Positions 1 through 8,615 of a stretch of DNA of 64,000 nucleotides are shown here, one piece after another. The translations under genes and the position numbers were made by a program. The DNA lies in the NCBI GenBank assembly GCA_963677215.1, contig OY781919.1:1736001-1800000 (forward strand). Reading direction: 5' to 3'. A model generated the notes under the pieces. It was not told the DNA's origin. It did not search any database and worked only from the letters and a program-made list of their open reading frames with translations. How positions within the stretch are numbered: the stretch's first letter is position 1; every line of letters begins with the position of its first letter. This DNA comes from G963676795 sp963677215 (GTDB lineage Bacteria; Desulfobacterota; Desulfuromonadia; Desulfuromonadales; Geopsychrobacteraceae).

Positions 1-2034
1 GATATTCTTGTCGCTTTCGGGCTGGTCCTGATTCTGATGCTGATGATTCTGCCTGTTCCGCCGCTGCTGCTAGACCTGTTTTTGTCGATGAACATCACCA
101 TCGGGCTGCTAATCCTGATCATTGCCCTCTATACCTCGAAGGCGCTTGACTTTGGCATCTTCCCCAGCATTCTGCTGATCACCACCCTGTTTCGTCTTTC
201 ACTCAACGTCGCATCGACCCGTCTGATTCTGCTTCATGGTGACGAAGGTCCATCGGCGGCAGGGACCGTCATTCAGTCGTTCGGTCAGTTCGTCGTCGGC
301 GGCAACTATGTTGTCGGTATAGTCATCTTCGTCATCCTGGTCATCATCAACTTCATGGTCATCACCAAGGGGGCCGGGCGGATTGCCGAGGTCGCCGCGC
401 GTTTCACTCTGGATGCCATGCCTGGCAAGCAGATGGCGATCGATGCCGACCTCAACGCTGGCCTGATCAATGAAGACGATGCCCGTACCAGGCGTTTGGA
501 AATAGCCGCCGAGGCCGATTTCTACGGCGCGATGGACGGTGCCAGCAAGTTCGTCAAGGGGGACGCCGTCGCCGGTATCATCATCACCATGATCAATATC
601 GGGGCGGGGTTTGTCATCGGTGTCATGCAGAAGGGGATGCCGATGGCCGAAGCCGCGGCAAACTATACGATCCTGACGGTCGGTGACGGTCTGGTCGGTC
701 AGATTCCGGCGCTGATCATTTCCACCGGGGCCGGTATCATGGTCACCCGGACGGCCGGAGACGAGGACTTCGGCAGCCAGATGAAGCGACAGTTTTCCGT
801 CCATCCCCGTGCCCTGTGGGTCGTTTCCGCGACCCTGCTGGTCTTCGCCCTGATTCCGGGACTGCCCCATCTGCCGTTCCTGTTCCTCTCTGTCATTGTC
901 GGTGTCATCGCCTGGCGGGTTCAAAAGGCGGAAAAAGAACAGGAGCTGGAAGCGGCTAAGCCTGAGCTGCCGGCACCGAAACAGTTGGAAGAGGAAAATT
1001 ACGAGAAGATGCTCAGCGTCGATCTGCTCGAGATGGAGGTCGGCTATGGTCTGATCCCGTTGGTCGATACGGCGCAGAACGGTGAGCTGCTGCCGCGCAT
1101 CAAGTCAATACGCCGACAGTTCGCCCTTGACATGGGCTTCATCGTCCCACCGGTGCATATCAAGGATAACCTCCAGCTCAAGCCGAACGAGTACGCCATC
1201 GTCCTCAAAGGGGTCAAGATCGGCGGCGGCGAACTGCTGCCCGGCCATTTCCTGGCGATGAACCCGGGCACCGCGACCGAGGTGATCAAAGGGGTCAATA
1301 CGGTGGAACCGGCCTTTGGCCTGCCGGCGGTGTGGATTTCCGAAGACAAGAAGGAGCGCGCTCAGATTTCAGGTTACACGGTCGTCGATAATACCACGGT
1401 TGTCGCAACCCACCTGAGCGAACTGATCAAGCGTCACGGCCATGAACTGCTCGGGCGTCAGGAAACCCAGAACCTGCTCGACAACCTGGCACACGACTAT
1501 CCGAAGCTGGTCGAGGAGCTGGTGCCGAACCTGCTTAGCCTTGGTGTCATCATGCGTGTCCTGCAAAATCTGTTGCGCGAAGGCGTTTCTGTGCGCGATC
1601 TGCGAACTATTTTGGAAACTTTGGCAGATTGGGCACCAGTTGTGCATGATCCAGATCAACTGACCGAACATGTCAGGGCCGTGATGGCCCGCTCGATCAG
1701 TAACAACTACAGTGAAGATGGGCAGGTACTTGAAGTGATGACCTTTGACCGCAAAGTTGAAAACCTGATCCAGGAAGCGCTCCACACCACGGATCACGGA
1801 GCATATCTGGCTCTCGAGCCGGGTTTCGCCCAGGCGCTGATCAACAGCCTGAACAAGACTTTGCAGAAGGTGACGGCGGCGACACCGGTGCTGTTGTGTA
1901 CGCCAACAATCCGACTCCATGTCAAAAGGTTGACTGAACGTTATCTGCCGAATCTGGCAATTATCTCTCACAACGAGATCGCGCCTCATATGAAGGTCCG
2001 GTCGATAGGAACGGTGACTGTCGATGTTGGTTAG
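1..2034 (+). CDS. flhA: Flagellar export gate protein FlhA, 5' end missing
   Basis: FlhA is the large inner-membrane component of the flagellar type III export gate; its cytoplasmic domain docks chaperone-substrate complexes. The reading frame is open from base 1, so about 15-20 N-terminal residues lie outside the window; 677 residues are visible against about 690 in the family. Hydrophobic helices fill the first 300 residues. The family signature with GAGRIAEV and MPGKQMAIDADLNAG lies at about residues 115-155, and the soluble C-terminal domain starts near residue 330. The end overlaps the flhF start by 11 bases, so the two are probably translationally coupled. Identity is clear. Confidence 0.97.
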   Translation, partial: DILVAFGLVLILMLMILPVPPLLLDLFLSMNITIGLLILIIALYTSKALDFGIFPSILLITTLFRLSLNVASTRLILLHGDEGPSAAGTVIQSFGQFVVGGNYVVGIVIFVILVIINFMVITKGAGRIAEVAARFTLDAMPGKQMAIDADLNAGLINEDDARTRRLEIAAEADFYGAMDGASKFVKGDAVAGIIITMINIGAGFVIGVMQKGMPMAEAAANYTILTVGDGLVGQIPALIISTGAGIMVTRTAGDEDFGSQMKRQFSVHPRALWVVSATLLVFALIPGLPHLPFLFLSVIVGVIAWRVQKAEKEQELEAAKPELPAPKQLEEENYEKMLSVDLLEMEVGYGLIPLVDTAQNGELLPRIKSIRRQFALDMGFIVPPVHIKDNLQLKPNEYAIVLKGVKIGGGELLPGHFLAMNPGTATEVIKGVNTVEPAFGLPAVWISEDKKERAQISGYTVVDNTTVVATHLSELIKRHGHELLGRQETQNLLDNLAHDYPKLVEELVPNLLSLGVIMRVLQNLLREGVSVRDLRTILETLADWAPVVHDPDQLTEHVRAVMARSISNNYSEDGQVLEVMTFDRKVENLIQEALHTTDHGAYLALEPGFAQALINSLNKTLQKVTAATPVLLCTPTIRLHVKRLTERYLPNLAIISHNEIAPHMKVRSIGTVTVDVG

Positions 2035-3439
2035 AAAATTCGAAGCGGAAACGATGGCAGCTGCTCTGCAGCAGGTAAAGGAAACCTTGGGCTCGGACGC
2101 GCTGATCCTGTCGACCCGGACAATCGGGCGCAAGGGGCTGGGCGTGCTCGGCAAGCAGCTGATCGAGGTCACTGCCGCCATTGAGTCACCGGCGATGAAG
2201 GCCTCCGCAGTTAAGGTCGACAGCAGCCGCAGCCTGGCTGGCAAGCCCCAAGCGAGAATTCCGGCCGCCTACAGTCAGCGATTTGATCATCTTGAAGAGG
2301 AGAAGGTCTCCCTGTCGCGGCCGCTGCGCTCCGAGCCTGTCGAGGTCGCCGGCATCCCGCTTGAGGATGAGGTCCGGGAATTACGGGCCAGGCTGGAATC
2401 CCAGAACTTTGACCAGCTGCAGGCCGAGCTGAGTGAGCTGAAGAATCTGATGCAGACCCTGTCCCGCCAGAACCTTCAGCAGCCAGTGGTCGCTCCGGTG
2501 ATTCCGGTCGCTGCCGCACCGCAGGTCGCACCGGTTGAGCTTGCTCCACAAGCCCCGCAGGTCGTCAGCGAACCGCGCCGTCCGCATATCGCCAAGCCAG
2601 CCGTTGCAGCTGCAGCTGCAGCTGCAGCTCCTGCTGCCCTGGACGACCTGGGCCAGTTCCTCTCCGATTGCGGTATCGACGCCGAGGCTGCGGCGACCAT
2701 CGCCCGTTTCAGCACCGCGAAGATGACAGCCGAACAGCGTCGGGACAGCACTGAGTGCCAACGTGTGCTGACCTCAACCCTGGCCAGCCTGGTGCAGACC
2801 AGTGGGCCGTTGTGGCAACCAGGTCAGCCCCAGAAGCGTATCTCGCTGATTGGGGCGACCGGTGTCGGCAAGACCACGACTATCGCCAAGCTGGCCGCCG
2901 AAGCGATGACCAAAAGCCGGGCCCGTGTCGCCCTGGTGACCATCGATACCTATCGGATCGCTGCGGTCGAGCAGCTCAAGGTCTACGGTGAAATCATGGG
3001 TCTTCCTGTTGAGGTCGTGCTCTCACCGGATCAACTGCAGGACGCTTTCAAGCGTCATGCCGACAAGGACCTGATCCTGATCGACACGGCCGGTCGCAGC
3101 CCCAAGGATGAGCTCCGCATCGAAGAGCTGAACCTGTTCCTCGGTGAGGACTCGGGGGTTGAAAACTGCTTGGTTCTTTCGGCACCGACCGAAGAGCGCC
3201 TGCAGCGCAAGACTCTCAAGGCGTTCAGCAAGCTGCCACTTAAGCGGCTGATCTTCACCAAGCTGGATGAAGCCGATCGCTGTGGTTCGATGATTAATCT
3301 TTCAACCAGCAGCAATCTTCCCCTGGCCTATCTGACCAACGGTCAGAAGGTACCGGAAGATCTGCTGATGGCCGATCCGCAAACCGTTGCCGGTCTGGTC
3401 ATGGAAGGCGCACAAGCTGAACGGAGGTTGGCAGTATGA
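2024..3439 (+). CDS. flhF: SRP-type GTPase FlhF, flagellar placement factor
   Basis: FlhF is a membrane-associated GTPase of the SRP/FtsY class that recruits early flagellar components to the pole. The 471-residue protein has a variable N-terminal half with a proline/alanine-rich linker. The NG GTPase domain follows: P-loop GATGVGKTTT near residue 277, DTYRIAAVEQLK, the DTAGR motif near 354 and TKLDEAD near 411. The linker contains an alanine run encoded by four perfect GCAGCT repeats at 2606-2629. The gene overlaps flhA upstream by 11 bases and flhG downstream by 4, which fits a tightly coupled flhA-flhF-flhG-fliA operon. Confidence 0.96.
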   Translation: MLVRKFEAETMAAALQQVKETLGSDALILSTRTIGRKGLGVLGKQLIEVTAAIESPAMKASAVKVDSSRSLAGKPQARIPAAYSQRFDHLEEEKVSLSRPLRSEPVEVAGIPLEDEVRELRARLESQNFDQLQAELSELKNLMQTLSRQNLQQPVVAPVIPVAAAPQVAPVELAPQAPQVVSEPRRPHIAKPAVAAAAAAAAPAALDDLGQFLSDCGIDAEAAATIARFSTAKMTAEQRRDSTECQRVLTSTLASLVQTSGPLWQPGQPQKRISLIGATGVGKTTTIAKLAAEAMTKSRARVALVTIDTYRIAAVEQLKVYGEIMGLPVEVVLSPDQLQDAFKRHADKDLILIDTAGRSPKDELRIEELNLFLGEDSGVENCLVLSAPTEERLQRKTLKAFSKLPLKRLIFTKLDEADRCGSMINLSTSSNLPLAYLTNGQKVPEDLLMADPQTVAGLVMEGAQAERRLAV

Positions 3440-4332
3440 TGAGCGGTGTTGATCAGGCAGGAACCTTGCGCAGTATGCGCGACCAGCTGGACTCTGCGGA
3501 CAGTGAACTGCGCATGGGAGCGACCCGGGTGCTGTCGGTGACCAGCGGCAAGGGAGGGGTCGGCAAGACCGCCGTGACCTCGAACGTTGCAGTGACCCTG
3601 GCCCGTCAGGGCTTGAAGGTACTGGTCATTGACGCCGACCTGGGGCTGGCCAACATCGATGTGGTGCTCGGTCTGTCGCCGACCTACAACCTGAACCATT
3701 TCTTCAATGGTGAACGCTCCCTGGAAGAGGTGATGATCGAAGGTCCCTACGGGCTGAAGATCCTGCCCGCCGGTTCCGGTGTTCAGCAGTACACCCGGCT
3801 TGACAGCCAGCTGAAGATGCGCCTGATCGAAGCTCTCGACGGCCTGGGCGAGCATTTTGACGTGGTGCTGATCGATACCGAGGCCGGGATCTCCGATAAC
3901 GTCACCTATTTCAACGTTGCGGCCCAGGATATCCTGGTTGTGACCACCCCGGAGCCGACAGCGATCACCGACGCCTACGCGCTGATGAAGCTGCTCTCGA
4001 CCCAGTACCATCAGAAGCGTTTCCTGCTGGTCGTCAACTCGGTGCGCAACGCCGACGAAGGGCTCGATGTCTTTGAAAAACTGACCATGGTCTCGGGGCG
4101 TTACCTCGATATCTATCTCGACTATCTGGGCTGCATCCCCTACGACAAAAAGATGCATGAATCGGTTCGTCAGCAGAAGGTCATGGTCGACCTCTTTCCT
4201 GACCACAAGGTTGCCAAGGCCTTCAATGAGCTGGCCGAGACGCTGGCCGAAATGCCGATCAACAATCAGGCGCAGGGAACTCTGCAATTCTTCTGGAAAC
4301 AGTTTCTGGGAGTCGGTACGGAGGTGAGCTGA
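3436..4332 (+). CDS. flhG: MinD-like ATPase FlhG (FleN/YlxH), flagellar number regulator
   Basis: FlhG is a ParA/MinD-family ATPase that limits flagellar number and stimulates FlhF GTPase activity. The 298-residue protein carries the deviant Walker A motif SGKGGVGKT at about residues 36-44, the switch motif VIDADLGLANIDVVLG near 72-87 and DVVLIDTEAGI near 142. The C-terminus is hydrophobic and probably amphipathic, as expected for membrane association. The start overlaps the flhF stop by four bases and the stop overlaps the fliA start by one base. The symbol fleN would be equally valid. Confidence 0.95.
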   Translation: MMSGVDQAGTLRSMRDQLDSADSELRMGATRVLSVTSGKGGVGKTAVTSNVAVTLARQGLKVLVIDADLGLANIDVVLGLSPTYNLNHFFNGERSLEEVMIEGPYGLKILPAGSGVQQYTRLDSQLKMRLIEALDGLGEHFDVVLIDTEAGISDNVTYFNVAAQDILVVTTPEPTAITDAYALMKLLSTQYHQKRFLLVVNSVRNADEGLDVFEKLTMVSGRYLDIYLDYLGCIPYDKKMHESVRQQKVMVDLFPDHKVAKAFNELAETLAEMPINNQAQGTLQFFWKQFLGVGTEVS

Positions 4333-5087
4333 TGACCAACAGCTATGGCCCGCCGGGTGCTGTCGAGCGGGAGAAAATGATCGAGACGCATCTGCCGCTG
4401 GTCGATTTTCTGGTTGACCGGATGATGACCCAGGTGCCGGCTTTTGTCGACCGTGAGGATATCCGCAGTGCAGCGCTGATGGGCTTGATGGATGCGGCCA
4501 ACCGTTTCGATCCGCGCCGCGGCGTTCTGTTCAAGACCTTCGCCGAGCGGCGGATTCGCGGCTCGGTCTTTGATGAAGTCAGACGCATGGACTGGTTCTC
4601 CAGGACCTTGAGAGAGAAGCAGTCGCGGCTCTCAAGGGCGACCGAGGATCTGGCCAAAAGGCTCGGGCGCACTCCGGATGATCCCGAACTTGCCGAGTAT
4701 CTGGAGATGAGCCTGGACGATTTCCGTGAGCTGCAGCTGCAGGTCAGCCAGCTCGGTTATGTCAGCCTGAACGAAAATCTCGATGAGGACGACGCCAACA
4801 GCCAGTCGTTTATCGACAACCTGGAAGATACCGGCCAGGTCAGCGTTCAGGAGCGGATGGAGGCCAACGAGCTGACCAAGGAGCTGGCCGGCTATCTGGA
4901 ACAGCTGTCCGACAAGGAGCGCCTGGTCATCGCCCTGCTCTATTACGAGGAACTGTCGCAGAAGGAGATCTCTGAAGTCCTGGAGTTGTCGGAAGGTCGG
5001 ATTTCCCAGCTCCACAGCCAGGCTCTGAGTAAGCTCAAGGGCAAGATGCGTCGCAGTATCTACGCCCAGCGCGGAGAACAGGGATGA
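4332..5087 (+). CDS. fliA: Flagellar sigma factor sigma-28 (FliA)
   Basis: FliA directs RNA polymerase to late flagellar promoters. The 251-residue protein has region 2 (HLPLVDFLVDRM, then the DIRSAALMGLMDAANRFDP core), region 3 and a C-terminal region 4 helix-turn-helix (LSQKEISEVLELSEGRISQLH). This is the SigD/FliA/WhiG layout and length. Its likely targets in this window are the candidate promoters at 10283-10310 and 53912-53939, and its anti-sigma factor FlgM is encoded at 10892. The ATG shares one base with the flhG stop codon. Confidence 0.96.
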   Translation: MTNSYGPPGAVEREKMIETHLPLVDFLVDRMMTQVPAFVDREDIRSAALMGLMDAANRFDPRRGVLFKTFAERRIRGSVFDEVRRMDWFSRTLREKQSRLSRATEDLAKRLGRTPDDPELAEYLEMSLDDFRELQLQVSQLGYVSLNENLDEDDANSQSFIDNLEDTGQVSVQERMEANELTKELAGYLEQLSDKERLVIALLYYEELSQKEISEVLELSEGRISQLHSQALSKLKGKMRRSIYAQRGEQG

Positions 5088-5449
5088 CGCCTTTCGGACT
5101 CTGGCTGACCTGTGCGGCGCTCTTTGTCGCACTGGCTGCGTTGCTGCTGAGCGTCTTCCTGCTGAGCGGGCAGCGGCAGCTCAGACGCCAGCTCCGTGAA
5201 CTGGGAGAGCAGGAAAAGGTGCCGCCGCAGGACCGCTTTGACGCCCACCTTGAGGTTGCTGAAGAGGACTATCACCGGCAGCTGGCAGGCGGTGGAACCG
5301 CTGAGAAGTATCGACTTGTCGAGGTTCTCTCCAGTCAGGGGCACAGCAAGGACGAGATTGCCGAGCAGCTCAGGATGTCGGAAAGCGAAGTCGATCAGCT
5401 GCTCAGTCTGGTCCGCTTGAAGCAGAATCACAACCAGGCCGGACACTAA
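5084..5449 (+). CDS. Small membrane-anchored HTH-like protein (DUF2802-like)
   Basis: This 121-residue protein has one N-terminal membrane helix (about residues 4-28), a basic coiled-coil segment rich in Q, R and L, and a C-terminal helical module, about residues 76-107, with the pattern KYRLVEVLSSQGHSKDEIAEQL. That module resembles a helix-turn-helix. Layout and position directly after fliA match the DUF2802 proteins of other flagellar loci, whose function is unknown. It overlaps fliA by four bases and is probably co-translated. Assignment rests on architecture and context only. Confidence 0.8.
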   Translation: MTPFGLWLTCAALFVALAALLLSVFLLSGQRQLRRQLRELGEQEKVPPQDRFDAHLEVAEEDYHRQLAGGGTAEKYRLVEVLSSQGHSKDEIAEQLRMSESEVDQLLSLVRLKQNHNQAGH

Positions 5450-5505
5450 AGAAATGACGGGAAGCTGTCGACAAGACTGACAGATCAAGAGATGGAGTTT
5501 GAACC

Positions 5506-6231
5506 ATGCCGAGCGGAAAATATGGAGCCATATCGGGAGCCGTAGGGCGAATGCAGATGCTTGATACGATCAGTGAGCATCTGGCTGCGGCCAAGACCCC
5601 TGGTTACAAGAAAGGGATGTCGACCTTTGCCGCCAAGCTGGGGGAGGCGACCTCGGGGATGGCGACCAGGGCGACCAACTACACTCGGGTGACCAGGGAA
5701 GAGATCGACTTCAGCCACGGCGTTATGGAATATAGCGGTGATCCTCTCGATCTGGCGATCAATGGCGAAGGGTTCTTCCAGATTCAGCGTCCCGACGGAA
5801 CCCTGGGCTACACGCGCAAGGGGAATTTTCAGCTCACCGGTGAGGGACAACTGGTCGACAGCAATGGTTTTCCGTTGATGGGAGCCGGCGGGCCGATCAC
5901 CCTGGAAACCTCTGATGTCGACATCCTGCCCGACGGATCGATCTGGGAGGGCGAGACGCAGCGTGGCCAGATTCCACTCTATCAGTTCGACGATACCTCG
6001 GTTCTGGAGCGCGCCGGCGATGAGTTGTTCGTCGCCTCGGATGGAACCCAGCCGACGCTGATGGCTCAGCCGGAGATGGTCCAGAAAAACCTTGAGACAT
6101 CGAATGTCGATATGATGCGCGAAATGGTGCGCATGACCACTAATATGCGCGCTTTTGAGGCGACTCAGAAAGCCTTGAGAATTTACAGCGATATGGACGC
6201 CAAGGCCTCGGATATCGGCCTGGTTCAATAA
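5506..6231 (+). CDS. flgF: Flagellar basal-body rod protein FlgF
   Basis: FlgF forms part of the proximal rod. The 241-residue protein has the rod N-terminal motif (AISGAVGRMQMLDTISEHLAAAKTPGYKK), a central LAINGEGFFQIQRPDGTLGYTR core, and a C-terminal helix with the rod/hook motif NVDMMREMVRMTTNMRAFEA. Within the flgF-flgG pair the shorter, more divergent N-terminus marks this one as FlgF. It is secreted by the flagellar export system, so no signal peptide is expected or seen. It is followed 22 bases later by flgG. Confidence 0.9.
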   Translation: MPSGKYGAISGAVGRMQMLDTISEHLAAAKTPGYKKGMSTFAAKLGEATSGMATRATNYTRVTREEIDFSHGVMEYSGDPLDLAINGEGFFQIQRPDGTLGYTRKGNFQLTGEGQLVDSNGFPLMGAGGPITLETSDVDILPDGSIWEGETQRGQIPLYQFDDTSVLERAGDELFVASDGTQPTLMAQPEMVQKNLETSNVDMMREMVRMTTNMRAFEATQKALRIYSDMDAKASDIGLVQ

Positions 6232-6253
6232 GGATTGACCTAAGGAGTCAGCA

Positions 6254-7039
6254 ATGATCAGAGCACTTTGGACAGCTTCAACCGGGATGCAGGCCCAACA
6301 GCTGAATATGGATGTTATCGCCAACAACCTGGCCAACGTCAACAGCTCCGGTTTCAAGAAAAGTCGTCCCGATTTTCAGGACATTCTCTATCAGACCACC
6401 AAGGCGGCCGGTACCGGCGCCGCGGGCGGGGAAACCCCGACCGGCGTTCAGGTCGGTCTCGGTGCCAGGGTGGCTTCGGTGACCAAGGTGTTTACCACCG
6501 GTGATTTCCAGCAGACCGAGAACGAGCTGGATCTGGCCATCGAGGGGAGCGGTTTCTTTCAGGTGACCCTGCCTGACGGGACTGACGCCTATACCCGTTC
6601 CGGTGCCCTCAAGAAGGACAGTACCGGCCAACTGGTGACCTCGGACGGCTACCCTGTGGTTCCGCAGATCGTCATTCCGGAGAATACGACTTCGATCACC
6701 ATCACCAGTGACGGTACCGTCAGCGTCCTGCTTGATGGCGAAAGTGTTCCGACCGAGGTTGGCAACTTCGAGCTGATCCGTTTCGGTAACCCTTCCGGTT
6801 TGAAGAGTCTGGGGCGCAATCTCTACGCGGAAACACCGACCACCGGGGCTCCGGTTGCCGGGACTCCGGGCACTGAAGGCTTCGGCACCCTGTCTCAGGG
6901 GTTTCTCGAAGGCTCCAACGTCAACATTATGGAAGAAATGGTCAATATGATCGCCGGGCAGCGCGCCTATGAGGTCAACTCCAAGGCGATTACAACAGCC
7001 GACCAGATGCTGGAAATGACCTCGCAGCTGGTTCGTTAA
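6254..7039 (+). CDS. flgG: Flagellar distal rod protein FlgG
   Basis: FlgG builds the distal rod. The 261-residue length is canonical. The N-terminus carries ALWTASTGMQAQQLNMDVIA followed by NNLANVNSSGFKK. The core contains DLAIEGSGFFQVTLPDGTDAYTR, and the C-terminus ends with NVNIMEEMVNMIAGQRAYEVNSK and a coiled-coil tail. The start is preceded by TAAGGAGT. It lies between flgF and flgA in the usual rod-ring order. Confidence 0.96.
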   Translation: MIRALWTASTGMQAQQLNMDVIANNLANVNSSGFKKSRPDFQDILYQTTKAAGTGAAGGETPTGVQVGLGARVASVTKVFTTGDFQQTENELDLAIEGSGFFQVTLPDGTDAYTRSGALKKDSTGQLVTSDGYPVVPQIVIPENTTSITITSDGTVSVLLDGESVPTEVGNFELIRFGNPSGLKSLGRNLYAETPTTGAPVAGTPGTEGFGTLSQGFLEGSNVNIMEEMVNMIAGQRAYEVNSKAITTADQMLEMTSQLVR

Positions 7040-7048
7040 GGTAAGCAT

Positions 7049-7753
7049 ATGAAGATCCTGGCCCAGTTGATAGTCCTGCTGTTTCTTTGCTCATCGGTCT
7101 TTGCCGCCAAGCCGGGCGTGCTGATCGACAGGCAGGAAATGTTACAGCTGGTGAACGATTATCTGGCCGATCAGTCGAGACAACTTCCGAACGTTCAACT
7201 GAAGCTTGCCGACGCCTCTTTTCCCGCGGCCTTTGAGGTTCCGCAGGGGCGTATCGAGCATCAGCTGATCCCCTCCCGTCCAGGCGTAGTCGGCAGCGGC
7301 AGGCTGACCCTGATGACCAGGATCGACGGCCAGATCGTCGCCAATCAGTCGATTCGAGTCAACCTGCAGGCCCTGGCCGAGGTTGTTGTGGCCAGTGAAA
7401 ACCTGACCCGCGGCGAGCTGCTCGATGCCGGACGGGTCGAGCTGGTCTATCAGGATATCTCCAGGCTGCGTGAACCGATTTTCAGTATCGAAGATGTCGT
7501 CGGCAAGCGGGTCAAGCGTTCCGTGCGGTTGGGCGATGTTCTCGAACAGCAGCAGGTGGAATTCCCTCCTGTTGTCAAGCGTGGTGAGCGGGTGACGATT
7601 CAGGCCTATGGCCGTGGCCTGGTGCTGACCGCCGTCGGTGAAGCCAAACAGGATGGTCGTATCGGAGAATCGATCCGGGTGCTCAACAGTGGCTCGCGCA
7701 ATGAGGTGCTTTGCCAGGTGATTGCCCCCGGTCGGGTTCAGGTGGAGTTTTAA
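7049..7753 (+). CDS. flgA: P-ring assembly chaperone FlgA
   Basis: FlgA is a periplasmic chaperone needed to assemble the FlgI P-ring. The 234-residue protein begins with a Sec signal peptide (hydrophobic residues 4-17, probable cleavage after SVFA). The C-terminal half is an SAF-type domain with the pattern NLTRGELLDAGRVELVYQDI and the terminal R-V-x-V-E-F strand. FlgH begins two bases after the stop codon. Its substrate FlgI is encoded two genes downstream. Confidence 0.93.
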   Translation: MKILAQLIVLLFLCSSVFAAKPGVLIDRQEMLQLVNDYLADQSRQLPNVQLKLADASFPAAFEVPQGRIEHQLIPSRPGVVGSGRLTLMTRIDGQIVANQSIRVNLQALAEVVVASENLTRGELLDAGRVELVYQDISRLREPIFSIEDVVGKRVKRSVRLGDVLEQQQVEFPPVVKRGERVTIQAYGRGLVLTAVGEAKQDGRIGESIRVLNSGSRNEVLCQVIAPGRVQVEF

Positions 7754-7755
7754 AG

Positions 7756-8433
7756 ATGAAATATCTCGCTCTTATAGTTTTGGGCACCCTGCTTGGTGCC
7801 TGTGCGGGCCCGGCTGTCAATGTCGATCTCGATGTCGAACCGGTCACGCCGATCGTCACCGAGGTTCCGATGCCGAAATCGACGGGGTCGCTGTGGACTG
7901 AACCGCGCGGTACCATGTTCCTCGATAACAAGGGGCGTGCCGTCGGCGATATCGTCACCGTGGTTATTTCGGAAAGTGCCAGCGCCAGCAAGGAAGCGAC
8001 CACCTCGACGGGTCGTTCAAGCGACATGTCGGCCGGCATTACCAGCCTGTTGGGGCTGGAAAGATCGATCAGCCAGGCAACCAGTATGGACCCTTCCGCT
8101 CTGGTCGATGCAAGCACCAGCAACTCGTTCTCCGGCAGCGGCAAGACGGCCCGCAAGGAAAATCTGGTCGCAACCCTGACCACCCAGGTGATAGAAGTGA
8201 TGCCGAACGGTAACCTGCGCATCGAGGGGAACAAGACGGTCACGGTCAACAGCGAGATGCAGATCGTGACCCTGACCGGGATCGTGCGTTCCAGCGATAT
8301 CACTCCGGGAAATCTGGTTGATTCGGCCGATGTGCTCAATGCCCGGATCGCCTATGTCGGTAAAGGGGTGATCAGTGACAAGCAGCAGCAGGGGTGGCTC
8401 GTCCGCGGCCTGGACGCAGTATGGCCTTTTTAG
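7756..8433 (+). CDS. flgH: Flagellar L-ring lipoprotein FlgH
   Basis: FlgH forms the outer-membrane L-ring. The ATG at 7756 is chosen because it yields a lipoprotein signal peptide with the lipobox L-L-G-A-C, Cys at residue 16. An in-frame ATG further upstream lies inside flgA and would bury that signal. The 225-residue protein has the family core DNKGRAVGDIVTVVISE and the C-terminal IRSSDI-like motif seen here as VRSSDITPGNLVDSADVLNARI. Length and position between flgA and flgI are standard. Confidence 0.94.
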   Translation: MKYLALIVLGTLLGACAGPAVNVDLDVEPVTPIVTEVPMPKSTGSLWTEPRGTMFLDNKGRAVGDIVTVVISESASASKEATTSTGRSSDMSAGITSLLGLERSISQATSMDPSALVDASTSNSFSGSGKTARKENLVATLTTQVIEVMPNGNLRIEGNKTVTVNSEMQIVTLTGIVRSSDITPGNLVDSADVLNARIAYVGKGVISDKQQQGWLVRGLDAVWPF

Positions 8434-8440
8434 GGTAGGG

Positions 8441-8560
8441 TTGATGAAAAGCACCTGCCTGTGGCGTTACCTTTGCCCCGGCTCAACGACGTAGCTTTCG
8501 CTACGCCTTATTCGCCGGGGCTGCAGGTGCCTTGCATTCAGGCCCTTTTGATCAGCCTTG
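8441..8560. repeat. Palindromic intergenic repeat between flgH and flgI
   Basis: A large imperfect hairpin is built of nested arms: GCACCTGC (8451-8458) with GCAGGTGC (8523-8530), GCCCCGGC (8475-8482) with GCCGGGGC (8514-8521), and CGTAGC (8490-8495) with GCTACG (8500-8505). A conserved tail, CCTTGCAT followed by TTTTGAT and GCC, lies at about 8530-8557. The same layout and tail recur at 61870-61988, so this is one member of a dispersed repeat family, comparable to REP elements, and not a simple terminator. Confidence 0.7.
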
Positions 8561-8615
8561 GGATGGGTAGCGAAATTTAAGTATCAAAGCTCTGTCAGAA
8601 AAGTGAGAGCTCGTT

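Noticed and set aside
3343..4287. Long antisense open frame opposite flhG (and similar ones opposite flhA, flgF, flgG)
   Set aside because: The frames lie fully inside confidently identified genes, have no ribosome binding site, and their composition (Gln, His, Arg, Gly rich) is typical of the reverse complement of high-GC coding sequence.
7711..7755. Upstream in-frame start for flgH inside flgA
   Set aside because: It would add 15 residues before the lipoprotein signal peptide; the ATG at 7756 places the lipobox cysteine correctly.
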